Source: JAPOXR01 sp965219635
Lineage (GTDB): Bacteria; Pseudomonadota; Alphaproteobacteria; Rhodobacterales; Rhodobacteraceae
Reading direction: 5' to 3'
Assembly (NCBI GenBank): GCA_965219635.1
Contig: OZ244783.1
Span: 1,798,001-1,862,000 of the forward strand
Length of the DNA stretch: 64,000 nucleotides
Made by a program: the position numbers and the translations under genes. Shown here one piece after another: positions 26,349 to 35,844 of this stretch. The notes under the pieces were generated by a model. That model ran no database searches. It was given only the letters and a program-made list of their open reading frames with translations, and was not told the DNA's origin. Every line of letters begins with the position of its first letter. The first letter of the stretch is position 1.

Positions 26349-26441
26349 TGCTGGGACAGAAACAGCGACACGGCAGGCCCCGATTGCGCTGTTGACCGCA
26401 CCGACCTATAGAACACGCATTCAAAGTGAGAGCCAGTTCCA

Positions 26442-27734
26442 ATGAACAACAAACCAGACTACGGATTTGACACCTTGCAGGTGCACGCAGGAGCCAGGCC
26501 GGATCCTGCAACCGGCGCCCGGCAGACACCGATCTACCAGACAACTGCCTACGTGTTTCGGGACTCCGATCACGCAGCCGCCCTATTCAACCTGCAGGAG
26601 GTCGGATACATCTATTCGCGGCTTACCAACCCGACTGTTGCAGTTCTTCAGGAGAGGATCGCAACACTCGAGGCAGGCATGGGAGCAGTATGCTGCTCAT
26701 CGGGCCACGCTGCACAAATCATGTCCTTGTTCCCGCTCATGAACCCCGGTCTCAATCTGGTAACTTCCAACCGGCTCTACGGGGGAACGGTTACCCAATT
26801 TAGCAGGACAATTGGCAGGTTTGGCTGGGAAGCCAGGTTCGTGGATACAGAAGATTTGCAGTCGGTCGAGGCAGCCATTGACGACAACACTCGCGCACTT
26901 TTCTGCGAGTCCATTGCCAATCCTGGCGGTTACATTACTGACCTGGACGCACTGGCCGCAATTGCCGACAGGCACCAGATTCCATTGATCGTCGACAACA
27001 CTTCAGCGACACCTTACTTGTGCCGACCGATTGAGCATGGCGCCACCCTCGTCGTTCATTCAACCACCAAATACCTGACGGGCAACGGTACAGTCACTGG
27101 CGGAGCCATAGTTGATTCCGGAAAATTTGATTGGTCGGCAACCGACAAGTTTCCGTCACTATCGCAACCGGAACCGGCATATCACGGGCTTAAGTTCCAT
27201 GAGACCTTTGGCGGACTGGCCTTCACCTTTCACGGAATTGCCGTTGGATTGCGCGACCTCGGAATGACGATGAACCCACAGGGGGCGCACTACACGCTCC
27301 TTGGTATCGAAACACTCTCCTTGAGAATGAAGAAGCACGTCGAGAACGCCCAAATTGTAGCAGAATGGCTTGAACGCCATCCTAAAGTTGCCGAGGTGAC
27401 ATATGCGGGACTGCCTTCATCACCCTCCTTTGCGCGCATCAAGAACATCTGCCCGAAGGGTGCCGGCGCGTTGTTCACCTTCCGCATGAAGGATGGCTAC
27501 GACGCCTGTGTCCGGCTTGTGGACAGCCTTGAGGTGTTCAGCCATGTCGCCAATCTGGGGGATGCAAGGTCGCTTGTCATCCACTCGGCCTCTACCACTC
27601 ACCGCCAGCTTACGCCGGAACAACAGAAAGCGACGGGCGCAGAACCGGATGTCGTAAGGCTTTCGATCGGGCTGGAAGATCCGGACGACCTGATTGCGGA
27701 CCTGGATCAGGCATTGGCGAAGGCAATATCGTGA
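26442..27734 (+). CDS. metY: O-acetylhomoserine aminocarboxypropyltransferase (sulfhydrylase)
   Basis: A 430-residue PLP enzyme of the Cys/Met metabolism family. The Schiff-base lysine is Lys210 in VVHSTTKYLTGNG; YSRLTNPT and SSGHAAQ are the usual PLP and substrate loops. The length of about 430 rather than 380 and the large mid-domain insert favour the O-acetylhomoserine sulfhydrylase subgroup over cystathionine gamma-synthase. It makes homocysteine from O-acetylhomoserine and sulfide. A 7-bp inverted repeat lies in the leader but no known SAM riboswitch was recognised. Confidence 0.92.
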   Translation: MNNKPDYGFDTLQVHAGARPDPATGARQTPIYQTTAYVFRDSDHAAALFNLQEVGYIYSRLTNPTVAVLQERIATLEAGMGAVCCSSGHAAQIMSLFPLMNPGLNLVTSNRLYGGTVTQFSRTIGRFGWEARFVDTEDLQSVEAAIDDNTRALFCESIANPGGYITDLDALAAIADRHQIPLIVDNTSATPYLCRPIEHGATLVVHSTTKYLTGNGTVTGGAIVDSGKFDWSATDKFPSLSQPEPAYHGLKFHETFGGLAFTFHGIAVGLRDLGMTMNPQGAHYTLLGIETLSLRMKKHVENAQIVAEWLERHPKVAEVTYAGLPSSPSFARIKNICPKGAGALFTFRMKDGYDACVRLVDSLEVFSHVANLGDARSLVIHSASTTHRQLTPEQQKATGAEPDVVRLSIGLEDPDDLIADLDQALAKAIS

Positions 27735-27859
27735 TCGGCAATCCACCGAAGGCATGGTTCATCAGGCACAGGTCGGCGATGAACAGGCAATAGTGGTTGT
27801 CCTGCCCTTCGGTTGCCGGACAGGGCAGGACAAGCCAAACCGGGCGAACTGCAAACGAC

Positions 27860-29857
27860 ATGGAACTCATGCGGCCCAATTTCGCCATTCACTTCTCCGA
27901 GGAGAAGGCGCATGTGCTGCATTCGCCCGGAGGGAGTATCTGGCACGAAATTGGCGAGTTGCCGACCGAACCTGACGAAGCAGATCCCGGGAACGTTGAG
28001 ACAACCCTGCTGAGACACCGGATGGCACATCTCGGCGGCTGGTCAGTTGCAACCAAGATCATCATTCCAAATTCGCTGATCTGGTACACAAGCTGCATCC
28101 TGTACGAACGAAACAGCAAGGATGCGGGGAAGGAAGTCAGCGAGCACCTGCAGTCAACGACCCCATTCCGTATCGATGAATTGTCATATGACTGGTATAC
28201 GGACGGCGATCGTGCCAGAATTGCCTACTTGTTGAAGCAGAACCTCGAGGAGGCCGAGGATTTTGCAATGCAGTGGAATCTGAACCCCGTCAGTCTTGAG
28301 GCGATCCCGCCTGCAAATTCGGTGTATCAGCAGCACGCTTTCTTTGGATTGACGAAATTTGCCGTCAACTGCGGGTGCAGTGAAGCGGAATACAGAAAAG
28401 GGTTGTCTGCCACGAATTCTGCTGTGGGCAATGGCGGCAACGCCAGGCCGCTGGGACAGACGGTCTATTGGCAGCAACGGGCAACCAAACTGGCATCCAA
28501 GAGCATTGCCGTGCTGACCCTGTTGCTGTGCGGGCTATCGTCTCCCGCCGAGGCCATTAGCGACAGCCAGTTGTTTGGTGTGAATTCGGCTACCGACGGA
28601 ATATCGGCGCAGTATTCCATACCGGCACCACAACGCCGTCGTACTGCACAATTGTTCGACCGCCCCATTCAGCTTGGGCAAAGACCGTCCCGCAGGCCTC
28701 AATCCGGGGGCAGCACCCGCCGCTCTGGGTCGAGCCCGGAGACACTCGTCGACTTATCCAGCCCAGGGGCAAGTGGCAACGCAACGCGCCCTGGCGCAAC
28801 ATCGGGAAACATAGACACTACCGATCCCCTGCGGATTTTGGCTGATCGAGGCTTTGATCCGCACGACACTGATACCCAGAAGTTGGCAGCCGAACACGGA
28901 CTGGGGTTATCCGACACCGTCCAAGTAGAGATGATCGCCCGGATCAGGCAGACTGTTGTTCAGATCGATAACTATGCTGAAATCCAGAATGAGGAACCTG
29001 AGGCAGAAACACCCGAACCCATCGCTCAGATTGTTGATACACCACCGCAGACTGTTGGCTCTTCGAACGAGTCAATCCGGCAGCAGTTTGTGGCGGTTCT
29101 TGATCCGAGTGCCCGCCAGCAAGAGGATGCCCAATCTCCAACTGTGAGTCCTGGTCTGATAGTCGACTTGATCAAACAGGCAGAAGATCCGCCTACCTCC
29201 ACAACCCTTGCAGAGGATCAGCCGCCCTCCCCAACCGAGGAGTTGGAGCTTGTAGCCCTGGCGGAACCGGATCAAGCATCAGAACCGCTCGAGACCGAAA
29301 TCGAATTTGAAAGGCCTCGCCGCCGGCAATTCGCGGTCGCTGCCGCACTGCCGGAGGTGGTTGTACGGCCGACTCCGTTGACAAGCAGCGTAGTCGAGCG
29401 AGGCACTGCGTCAAATGCCGGGATTCCACTGGACAGTACGCCCGTATTGCGCCGGCCGGAGACGGTTCCGGCAGTACCCGAGGCAGTACCAGAGGAAGCG
29501 GCCAAGCCGGAAGGCAACTCAAATCTGGTTGCAGTGCAGGCCGACCAGCCCGAAACACCCACCAGGGTTGCCCGGTTGGAGCCTGAACCGGTTTTGCCGG
29601 AATCTCCAATCCTTGAGGGTCGCGATTATGTCGTATCAATGGCAGACGAGGAGATCACGATTGACGACAATGAGGCCAGCCTGATTGGAATTTTCGGTTC
29701 AAGAGCCAGCCGACGCGCGCTTGTGCGCCTATCTTCAGGTGAAATCACCAATCTGTATGTCGGCGCCAGCTTCAAAGGCGGCAGGGTTGTGGAAATCACT
29801 CGGTCTTCTGTAATCTTTGAAGTGGCAGGGAAGCGTCAATCACTGAACATGCCCTGA
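27860..29857 (+). CDS. Large bitopic protein with actin/PilM-like N-terminal and PilP/GspC-like C-terminal regions
   Basis: A 665-residue protein starting MELMRPNFAIHFSEEK. Residues 1-165 look like one lobe of the actin-like fold of PilM or cytoplasmic GspL (IHFSEEKAHVLHS start, ATKIIIPNSLIWY, FFGLTKFA). A hydrophobic helix at about 213-232 is followed by some 370 residues of Pro/Glu/Thr-rich, low-complexity linker. The last 60 residues, GIFGSRASRRALVRLSSGE...GGRVVEI...LNMP, resemble the homology region of PilP or GspC. The layout suggests a cytoplasm-to-periplasm bridge, perhaps a relic of a type IV pilus or type II secretion assembly platform. The domain reading is by eye; no pilus genes are nearby. 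An in-frame extension to 27797 is less likely. Confidence 0.7.
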   Translation: MELMRPNFAIHFSEEKAHVLHSPGGSIWHEIGELPTEPDEADPGNVETTLLRHRMAHLGGWSVATKIIIPNSLIWYTSCILYERNSKDAGKEVSEHLQSTTPFRIDELSYDWYTDGDRARIAYLLKQNLEEAEDFAMQWNLNPVSLEAIPPANSVYQQHAFFGLTKFAVNCGCSEAEYRKGLSATNSAVGNGGNARPLGQTVYWQQRATKLASKSIAVLTLLLCGLSSPAEAISDSQLFGVNSATDGISAQYSIPAPQRRRTAQLFDRPIQLGQRPSRRPQSGGSTRRSGSSPETLVDLSSPGASGNATRPGATSGNIDTTDPLRILADRGFDPHDTDTQKLAAEHGLGLSDTVQVEMIARIRQTVVQIDNYAEIQNEEPEAETPEPIAQIVDTPPQTVGSSNESIRQQFVAVLDPSARQQEDAQSPTVSPGLIVDLIKQAEDPPTSTTLAEDQPPSPTEELELVALAEPDQASEPLETEIEFERPRRRQFAVAAALPEVVVRPTPLTSSVVERGTASNAGIPLDSTPVLRRPETVPAVPEAVPEEAAKPEGNSNLVAVQADQPETPTRVARLEPEPVLPESPILEGRDYVVSMADEEITIDDNEASLIGIFGSRASRRALVRLSSGEITNLYVGASFKGGRVVEITRSSVIFEVAGKRQSLNMP

Positions 29858-30217
29858 GTTCCGGAAACCGTATATCTCCCGGAATCCAAATTTCTGCACG
29901 TTGGCATCTTGCCAGCCCCCTTTTTGGTGCCGCCTCCATTTGTCGGCATAACAAATTTGTCGGCATAGCCTTTATTGCTACCGGATACAGGCGGGTTCCG
30001 GGAATTGCTGCATCCGTGGCGGCGGCAGATTCCTTGACGGTGGTCAGGTGATGTGCGACCCCTCCTGTCGGCAGCTTGCATGCCGGCAGACTGTGGACGC
30101 GAGGAGCCGCATGATGCATGGACTGGCAGGAACGAGTTTGCCGGCCGGTATGTGCGGAGGTTCGAGATCACGAGACCTGGCGCATCGCCAGCAACTTGAA
30201 GGATCGGGGGGCTACAA
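29858..30217. other. Non-coding spacer upstream of prpE with a short direct repeat
   Basis: 360 bp without a credible gene. It contains two exact copies of ATTTGTCGGCATA at 29938-29950 and 29955-29967, a 17-bp period. That spacing could suit a regulator binding on one helix face, but it is about 250 bp from the prpE start. Confidence 0.45.
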
Positions 30218-32122
30218 ATGAGCTATCGGGACATGTACTCCGGCTGGAAGGCCGACCCTGAAGCTTTCTGGATGAAGGCATCCGAAGCAATCGATTGGGT
30301 CGAAAAACCTGAAAGGGCGTTGTTTTCGGAAGAGGCGCCGTTCCACCACTGGTTCAAGGATGCCAGACTCAATACTTGCTGGAATGCCCTCGACCGGCAT
30401 GTGGCCGATGGCAGAGGCGGCACTACAGCCCTGATTCATGACAGCCCGGTCACGGGTGCCAAATCACGGATAACTTACAAAGAGCTATTGGATAGGGTGT
30501 CCCGCCTGGCGGGGGCTCTGGCCTCTAGCGGCGTGACCGCTGGCGACCGGGTCATCATCTACATGCCCATGATTCCCCAAGCCATTGAAGCCTGCCTTGC
30601 CTGCGCGCGCCTGGGAGCGGTCCACTCGGTCGTGTTTGGCGGATTTGCAGCCAAGGAGCTTGCTGTCAGAATAAATCATTGCGCGCCAAAGTGCATTCTG
30701 GCGGCTTCTTGCGGCATCGAGCCCGGCAGGATTGTCGAGTATATGCCTCTGCTTGACGCGGCCATTGAGCTTTCCGATCACAAGCCGGAATTCTGTGTTG
30801 TGTTCCAGCGCGACGAGTCGCAGGCACAACTCCGGCCAGTGCGCGACCACGACTGGAGTGAGTTCGTCGGCACTGGCCAACCTGCCGATTGTGTGGATGT
30901 GCCTGGCGATCACCCGGCATACATTCTCTATACCTCGGGCACGACCGGCCAGCCGAAAGGCGTGCTTCGGCCCACGGCGGGTCATGCCGTGGCTTTGCAC
31001 TGGACGATGCAGAACATCTACGGTGTGAAGCCTGGAGAAGTATTTTGGGCGGCTTCCGATATCGGTTGGGTCGTCGGCCACTCCTACATCTGCTATGCGC
31101 CCCTGCTCGCCGGAAACACGTCGGTCATTTACGAAGGCAAACCTGTTGGCACACCGGATGCAGGTGCGTTCTGGCGCGTTGTTTCCGAGCACCGTGTTGC
31201 GGCGCTGTTCACTGCCCCAACCGCGTTCCGGGCCATCAAGCGCGCCGACCCGAAAGGAAGCATGCTGGAGAATTACGATCTCTCCTGCCTTCGAACCCTG
31301 TTTCTCGCCGGAGAACGAGCCGACCCGGATACAATCGCCTGGGCTGAGGACCAGCTGAAGATCCCTGTCATTGATCATTGGTGGCAGACGGAAACTGGCT
31401 GGGCAATCGCAGGCAATCCTGTCGGCGTCGAAATGCTGCCTGTCAAGCCGGGATCTCCGACAGTCGCCATGCCGGGTTACGACCTTCGGATTCTTGATGA
31501 CAGTGGCGAGGAGGTCGAAAGGGGGGAACTGGGAACCATTGCAGTGAAGCTGCCGCTGCCACCGGGATGCCTGTCCACTTTGTGGCGCGCAGACGACCGC
31601 TACCAGGATGCGTATCTTTCGAGATTCCCGGGCAACTACAATACTGGCGATGCCGGGTTCATGGATGACGACGGCTATGTCTTCATCATGGCCAGAACGG
31701 ATGATGTGATCAATGTCGCTGGCCACCGCCTGTCGACCGGGGCGCTGGAGGAAGCTCTCGCAAATCATCCCGATGTGGCAGAATGCGCTGTGATCGGGGC
31801 CAGGGATGAACTCAAAGGGCAACTTCCCGTAGGTCTACTGTGCCTGAATTCCGGATCAGAACGAAGTCACGCCACCATTGTGAAGGAGTGCATCCAGCTC
31901 GTGAGAAAGGAAGTTGGCCCGGTTGCGGCATTCAAGCAGGCAGCAGTCGTCGACCGGCTTCCAAAGACCCGATCTGGCAAGATCCTGCGGGCGACGATGG
32001 TCAAGATCGCCAATGGTGAGGACTACACTGTTCCTGCAACCATTGATGACCCTGAAATACTGGGCGAAGTTGCGGAAGCCCTTGAAACTCTGGGCTATCC
32101 GGGGCCGCAGTCACGCGCCTGA
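30218..32122 (+). CDS. prpE: Propionyl-CoA synthetase (acyl-CoA synthetase, PrpE-type)
   Basis: A 634-residue adenylate-forming enzyme. The ATP/AMP loop YILYTSGTTGQPKGV is central, the aryl/acyl motif DHWWQTETGWAIAGNP sets the acetate/propionate pocket, and the C-terminal KTRSGKILR contains the lysine that completes adenylation and is often acetylated. The SYRDMYSGWKADPEAFW N-terminus and conserved length match PrpE rather than Acs. It makes propionyl-CoA from propionate, ATP and CoA. PCC and methylmalonyl-CoA mutase genes in the same window give a downstream route. Confidence 0.9.
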   Translation: MSYRDMYSGWKADPEAFWMKASEAIDWVEKPERALFSEEAPFHHWFKDARLNTCWNALDRHVADGRGGTTALIHDSPVTGAKSRITYKELLDRVSRLAGALASSGVTAGDRVIIYMPMIPQAIEACLACARLGAVHSVVFGGFAAKELAVRINHCAPKCILAASCGIEPGRIVEYMPLLDAAIELSDHKPEFCVVFQRDESQAQLRPVRDHDWSEFVGTGQPADCVDVPGDHPAYILYTSGTTGQPKGVLRPTAGHAVALHWTMQNIYGVKPGEVFWAASDIGWVVGHSYICYAPLLAGNTSVIYEGKPVGTPDAGAFWRVVSEHRVAALFTAPTAFRAIKRADPKGSMLENYDLSCLRTLFLAGERADPDTIAWAEDQLKIPVIDHWWQTETGWAIAGNPVGVEMLPVKPGSPTVAMPGYDLRILDDSGEEVERGELGTIAVKLPLPPGCLSTLWRADDRYQDAYLSRFPGNYNTGDAGFMDDDGYVFIMARTDDVINVAGHRLSTGALEEALANHPDVAECAVIGARDELKGQLPVGLLCLNSGSERSHATIVKECIQLVRKEVGPVAAFKQAAVVDRLPKTRSGKILRATMVKIANGEDYTVPATIDDPEILGEVAEALETLGYPGPQSRA

Positions 32123-32350
32123 CAGGTTGATGATGCCAACTTGCAGCAGGGATTCCCTGACCTCGGGGAATTCGAAAGCGTTGCAATTCTGAATCAAGCA
32201 TTCTTGCTCTGGGTCGGCAGGCCATTCCATTCATGCACGAACCGGATCGCCTTGTGATCAACCGGCTCGCAGATTGCACTGGCGCGGCTATCGTGGGAAA
32301 GAACGCTTGCCAAGTGGTGCCCGCGGCCACATGCAGAAGGACTCCATGAC

Positions 32351-32983
32351 ATGCAGGATCATCTGACGGTAGTTAAACATCCGCTCATTCAGCACAAGCT
32401 GACACTCATGCGCAGGGACAGCACATCTACTGCGGTCTTCCGGCAACTCCTGCGCGAGATCAGCATGCTGCTTGCCTATGAAGTCACCCGGGATCTCGAA
32501 ACAAGCCCTGAGACCATCCGGACACCGCTGATGGAAATGGCAGCTCCTACACTTGCAGGCAAGAAACTGGCACTGGTGTCGATACTCCGGGCAGGCAACG
32601 GGCTCCTTGATGGCGTGCTCGAACTGATCCCGTCAGCGAGAGTTGGATTCATCGGGCTCTACAGGGACGAGGAAACGCTTACCCCGGTCGAGTACTACTT
32701 CAAGGTGCCAACAGAACTGCAGGACAGGCTGGTCATTGTACTTGATCCGATGCTTGCCACGGGCAATTCGGTTGTGGCTGCCGTTTCCAGGCTCAAGGAA
32801 GCCGGAGCGACGCGCATTCGCATGCTCTGCCTGCTTGCCGCGCCCGAAGGTGTGCAGAGAATGAAGGAAGCCCATCCTGATGTGGCAATCGTCACCGCCT
32901 CCCTTGATCAGAAACTGAACAGCGTCGGCTACATTCTGCCCGGGCTCGGCGATGCCGGAGACAGAATGTTCGGCACCAAATAA
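32351..32983 (+). CDS. upp: Uracil phosphoribosyltransferase
   Basis: A 210-residue PRTase. The PRPP loop is VLDPMLATGNSVVAAV, the N-terminal part VVKHPLIQHKLTLMR is characteristic of Upp, and the uracil-binding C-terminus VGYILPGLGDAGDRMFGTK is complete. It salvages uracil to UMP. An AAGGA element lies about ten bases ahead of the ATG. It is convergent with guanine deaminase with 13 bp between stops, making a small nucleobase-salvage neighbourhood. Confidence 0.96.
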   Translation: MQDHLTVVKHPLIQHKLTLMRRDSTSTAVFRQLLREISMLLAYEVTRDLETSPETIRTPLMEMAAPTLAGKKLALVSILRAGNGLLDGVLELIPSARVGFIGLYRDEETLTPVEYYFKVPTELQDRLVIVLDPMLATGNSVVAAVSRLKEAGATRIRMLCLLAAPEGVQRMKEAHPDVAIVTASLDQKLNSVGYILPGLGDAGDRMFGTK

Positions 32984-32996
32984 CCAGGCGGTGATG

Positions 32997-34316
32997 CTAA
33001 CGCGAATTGTGTGAGCGCCCTGCCCCTGCAACCTCGGTTCCATTTACCCATACCGACTTGATGGCGCGGTCATCGCCCATCATGATGGTCGGAAACAATG
33101 CCTCCCAGATGTCCCCGGCGCGCCGGGACCTTTGCGAAATTGCCGGTGTTGAGGCCAGGTCAACCACGACAATATCTGCCTCGTTGCCAGGGCGCAGGCT
33201 GCCGATCACGTTGTCCATTCCCATCACACGAGCATTTCCTTCTGTCGCAAGCCAAAGCAATTGGCCCGGGTGGATTGCAGTGCCATTCAACTGACCGATC
33301 TCGTAGGCAGCCGCCATTGTACGAAGCATGGAAAAAGAAGACCCGCCCGCAGTATCGGTTGCCAAGCCCAGTTTTTGCCCTTCCCTCTTGAGGTCGAAAA
33401 GCGGCATGAGGCCGGATCCGATGAACATGTTGGATGTGGGGCAATGAACCAGGGATGCCCCTACTTCCTTCAGCCGGTCTCTCTCCCGGGGTTTCAAGTG
33501 AATTGCATGGCCGTATAGGCCATTGGATCCCAGCAACCCGCTTGACTCATAGACATCAAGGTAATCCCGGGCTTCAGGATACAGCCGCGCCACCTCGGCA
33601 ACTTCCTCGGGTTGTTCTGCGAGATGAGTCTGCATCAGGCAATCCGGGAACTCCCGCCACAATGCGCCCAACGCCGCGAGTTGTTCCCTGCTGGAAGTCA
33701 ATGCAAACCGCGGCGTGATTGCGTAGGCCAGCCTGCTCCGCCCGTGCCACCTCTCAATCAGAGACCGGCTCGCATCATGACAACTGGCCGGGTCGTCCAG
33801 CAGTCCCGCAGGGGCGTTCCTGTCCATGCAAACCTTTCCGGCAGCAACCCGCATGCTGCGTACCTCCGCTGCTTCAAACAGCGCGTCAACGCTTCCGGCG
33901 TGAATGGTGCAGAAGGAACAGACAGTTGTCGTGCCGTGCAGCAGGACAAGGTCGAGATATTGCCCGGCCGTTCGGGCTGCATAATCCGGATCGCCAAACC
34001 GCATCTCTTCCGGAAAAGTGTACGTGTTCAGCCAGTCAAGCAGCCGCTTGCCCCAACTGGCGATAACCGCTGTCTGTGGATAGTGGACATGCGGGTCGAT
34101 GAACCCCGGCAGCAGCAGACACTCCGAATAATCATGGATCCCGGCATCCGGGTGAAGCACCCGCAAGTTGTCACCGTCGCCGACACTTGCGATCTTGCCA
34201 TCTTGAATCAGAATTCCGCCCTTGCGGTCATATCCGAACGCATCAGCAGGAAGCGCCTCAAACGGGTCTGCAAGATAGCGAATGGTCTGGCCAAGAAGCA
34301 GAGACTTGCCGCTCAT
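32997..34316 (-). CDS. guaD: Guanine deaminase
   Basis: A 439-residue amidohydrolase. The zinc motif is FIDPHVHYPQ, followed by the guanine-deaminase signature WLNTYTFPEE and the late segment GLATDTAGGSSFSMLRTM. It converts guanine to xanthine and ammonia. The start at ATG 34316 (MSGKSLLLGQ) gives the normal N-terminus; an in-frame extension to 34382 adds nothing recognisable. It stands alone between upp and mgtE, and xanthine dehydrogenase genes are not in the window. Confidence 0.94.
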   Translation of the reverse strand: MSGKSLLLGQTIRYLADPFEALPADAFGYDRKGGILIQDGKIASVGDGDNLRVLHPDAGIHDYSECLLLPGFIDPHVHYPQTAVIASWGKRLLDWLNTYTFPEEMRFGDPDYAARTAGQYLDLVLLHGTTTVCSFCTIHAGSVDALFEAAEVRSMRVAAGKVCMDRNAPAGLLDDPASCHDASRSLIERWHGRSRLAYAITPRFALTSSREQLAALGALWREFPDCLMQTHLAEQPEEVAEVARLYPEARDYLDVYESSGLLGSNGLYGHAIHLKPRERDRLKEVGASLVHCPTSNMFIGSGLMPLFDLKREGQKLGLATDTAGGSSFSMLRTMAAAYEIGQLNGTAIHPGQLLWLATEGNARVMGMDNVIGSLRPGNEADIVVVDLASTPAISQRSRRAGDIWEALFPTIMMGDDRAIKSVWVNGTEVAGAGRSHNSR

Positions 34317-34457
34317 TGTCGATTCCTGCGTGTTTGGGGGCTTCGGATTGAAGCCTGCCACCAATGGGGTTGCACCTGCCACAACCCTGGCAGTCTATGT
34401 TGAAGCTATTGAAATTGCGATAGTGCGACGCACTCGGAACACACAGAGGACGGGACA

Positions 34458-35831
34458 TTGGCTCAACTGCAAGATGCGATGGTCGATCAGGCCGGAGAGA
34501 TGACTCCCGATCTGGTTGCCGAGGTCACCCGCGCCGTTCGCGATGCGGATCAGGCCCTGCTGGTCGAATTGCTACATCCGGTTCACGAGGCGGATATCGC
34601 CGACCTGCTGGAGCAGGTCGAACCGGAGTTGCGCCGCGATCTCATCCAACTCTGGGGAAGGCACTTCGACAATGATGTGCTTACAGAGATCGATGAAACC
34701 ATCCAGCGAGAAATTGTTTCTCACCTGCCGCCGGACCAACTGGCTGATGCGGTAAGGGACATGGATTCTGACGATGTCGTTGACCTCGTCGAGGACCTCG
34801 CTGAAGAGCAGCAAGATACAATACTCAAGGCACTTGATGACGGCGATCGCGCCGTCGTCGTGCATTCCCTGAAATACCCCGAAGACTCCGCCGGGCGCCT
34901 GATGCAGAGGGAAATCGTCATGATGCCCGAGCATTGGTCGGTCGGCGAGGCCATCGACTACATGCGTTCAGAAACCGAGTTGCCCGAAGAGTTTCACCAT
35001 CTGTTCCTCACGGACGCCAAGGCAAGGTTTGTGGGCATGGTTTCACTTGGCCGCGTGATGTCGTCGCCGCGGGGGTTCAAGCTCTTCGATCTGGTGGATG
35101 AAGATTGCCGCCCGATACCGGTAACGATGCCTGAGGAGGAGGTTGCCTACACGTTCAACCAGTACCATCTGATTTCGGCTCCCGTACTCAGCGACGAGGG
35201 GCGCCTTGTCGGTGTCATCACGATAGACGACGCGATGAGCGTGCTCGACGAAGAAGCCGAAGAGGACATTCTCAGGCTGGCGGGAGTTGGCGCCGAGAAC
35301 CTCTATGACCGGGTGCTTGACACGGCGAGGCAGCGGTTTCCCTGGCTGGCCGTCAATCTCGCAACAGCCGTCATTGCTTCAATCGTGATCGACCAGTTTG
35401 CGGATACGATTGGCAAGATGGTGGCATTGGCGGTACTGATGCCCATAGTTGCATCCATGGGCGGGAATGCCGGAACGCAGTCATTGACTATTGCCGTTCG
35501 CGCTCTGGCCACCAAGGATCTCACGGCCTCCAATGCCTGGCGCGTCATCCGCCGCGAGAGTCTCGTGGGACTCATCAACGGGCTGATTTTTGCTATCCTT
35601 GTAGGTGTTCTCGGCTGGTTGTGGTTTTCATCGATCGCACTGGGCGGGGTTCTTGCTCTCGCCATGATCGTGACCATGTTTGCGGCCGCCTTGTCCGGCA
35701 TTCTGATTCCGCTGGGGCTCGAAAAGGCAAGGGTTGACCCGGCACTAGCTTCCGGCGTCTTTGTCACTACGGTCACAGATGTTGTCGGGTTTCTGGCATT
35801 CCTTGGAATTGCGGCCGCGCTTCTGTTCTGA
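34458..35831 (+). CDS. mgtE: Magnesium transporter MgtE
   Basis: A 457-residue MgtE with the full domain order: N-terminal helical superhelix (about 25-125, with the repeated LPPDQLADAVRDMDSDD pattern), a CBS-domain pair (about 135-255), a plug helix and five membrane helices. The signature MPIVASMGGNAGTQ in the membrane part lines the ion path. It imports Mg2+ and is gated by Mg2+ binding to the CBS/N domains. The start appears to be TTG 34458 with GAGGA seven bases upstream; an ATG at codon 8 is the alternative. It is convergent with the mutase gene. Confidence 0.95.
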   Translation: MAQLQDAMVDQAGEMTPDLVAEVTRAVRDADQALLVELLHPVHEADIADLLEQVEPELRRDLIQLWGRHFDNDVLTEIDETIQREIVSHLPPDQLADAVRDMDSDDVVDLVEDLAEEQQDTILKALDDGDRAVVVHSLKYPEDSAGRLMQREIVMMPEHWSVGEAIDYMRSETELPEEFHHLFLTDAKARFVGMVSLGRVMSSPRGFKLFDLVDEDCRPIPVTMPEEEVAYTFNQYHLISAPVLSDEGRLVGVITIDDAMSVLDEEAEEDILRLAGVGAENLYDRVLDTARQRFPWLAVNLATAVIASIVIDQFADTIGKMVALAVLMPIVASMGGNAGTQSLTIAVRALATKDLTASNAWRVIRRESLVGLINGLIFAILVGVLGWLWFSSIALGGVLALAMIVTMFAAALSGILIPLGLEKARVDPALASGVFVTTVTDVVGFLAFLGIAAALLF

Positions 35832-35844
35832 ATAACCGCAACCG

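Noticed and set aside
26349..26441. Possible SAM-II riboswitch in the leader of the sulfhydrylase gene
   Set aside because: There is a 7-bp inverted repeat (26361-26367 with 26387-26393), but the conserved SAM-II loop and pseudoknot sequences are not present.
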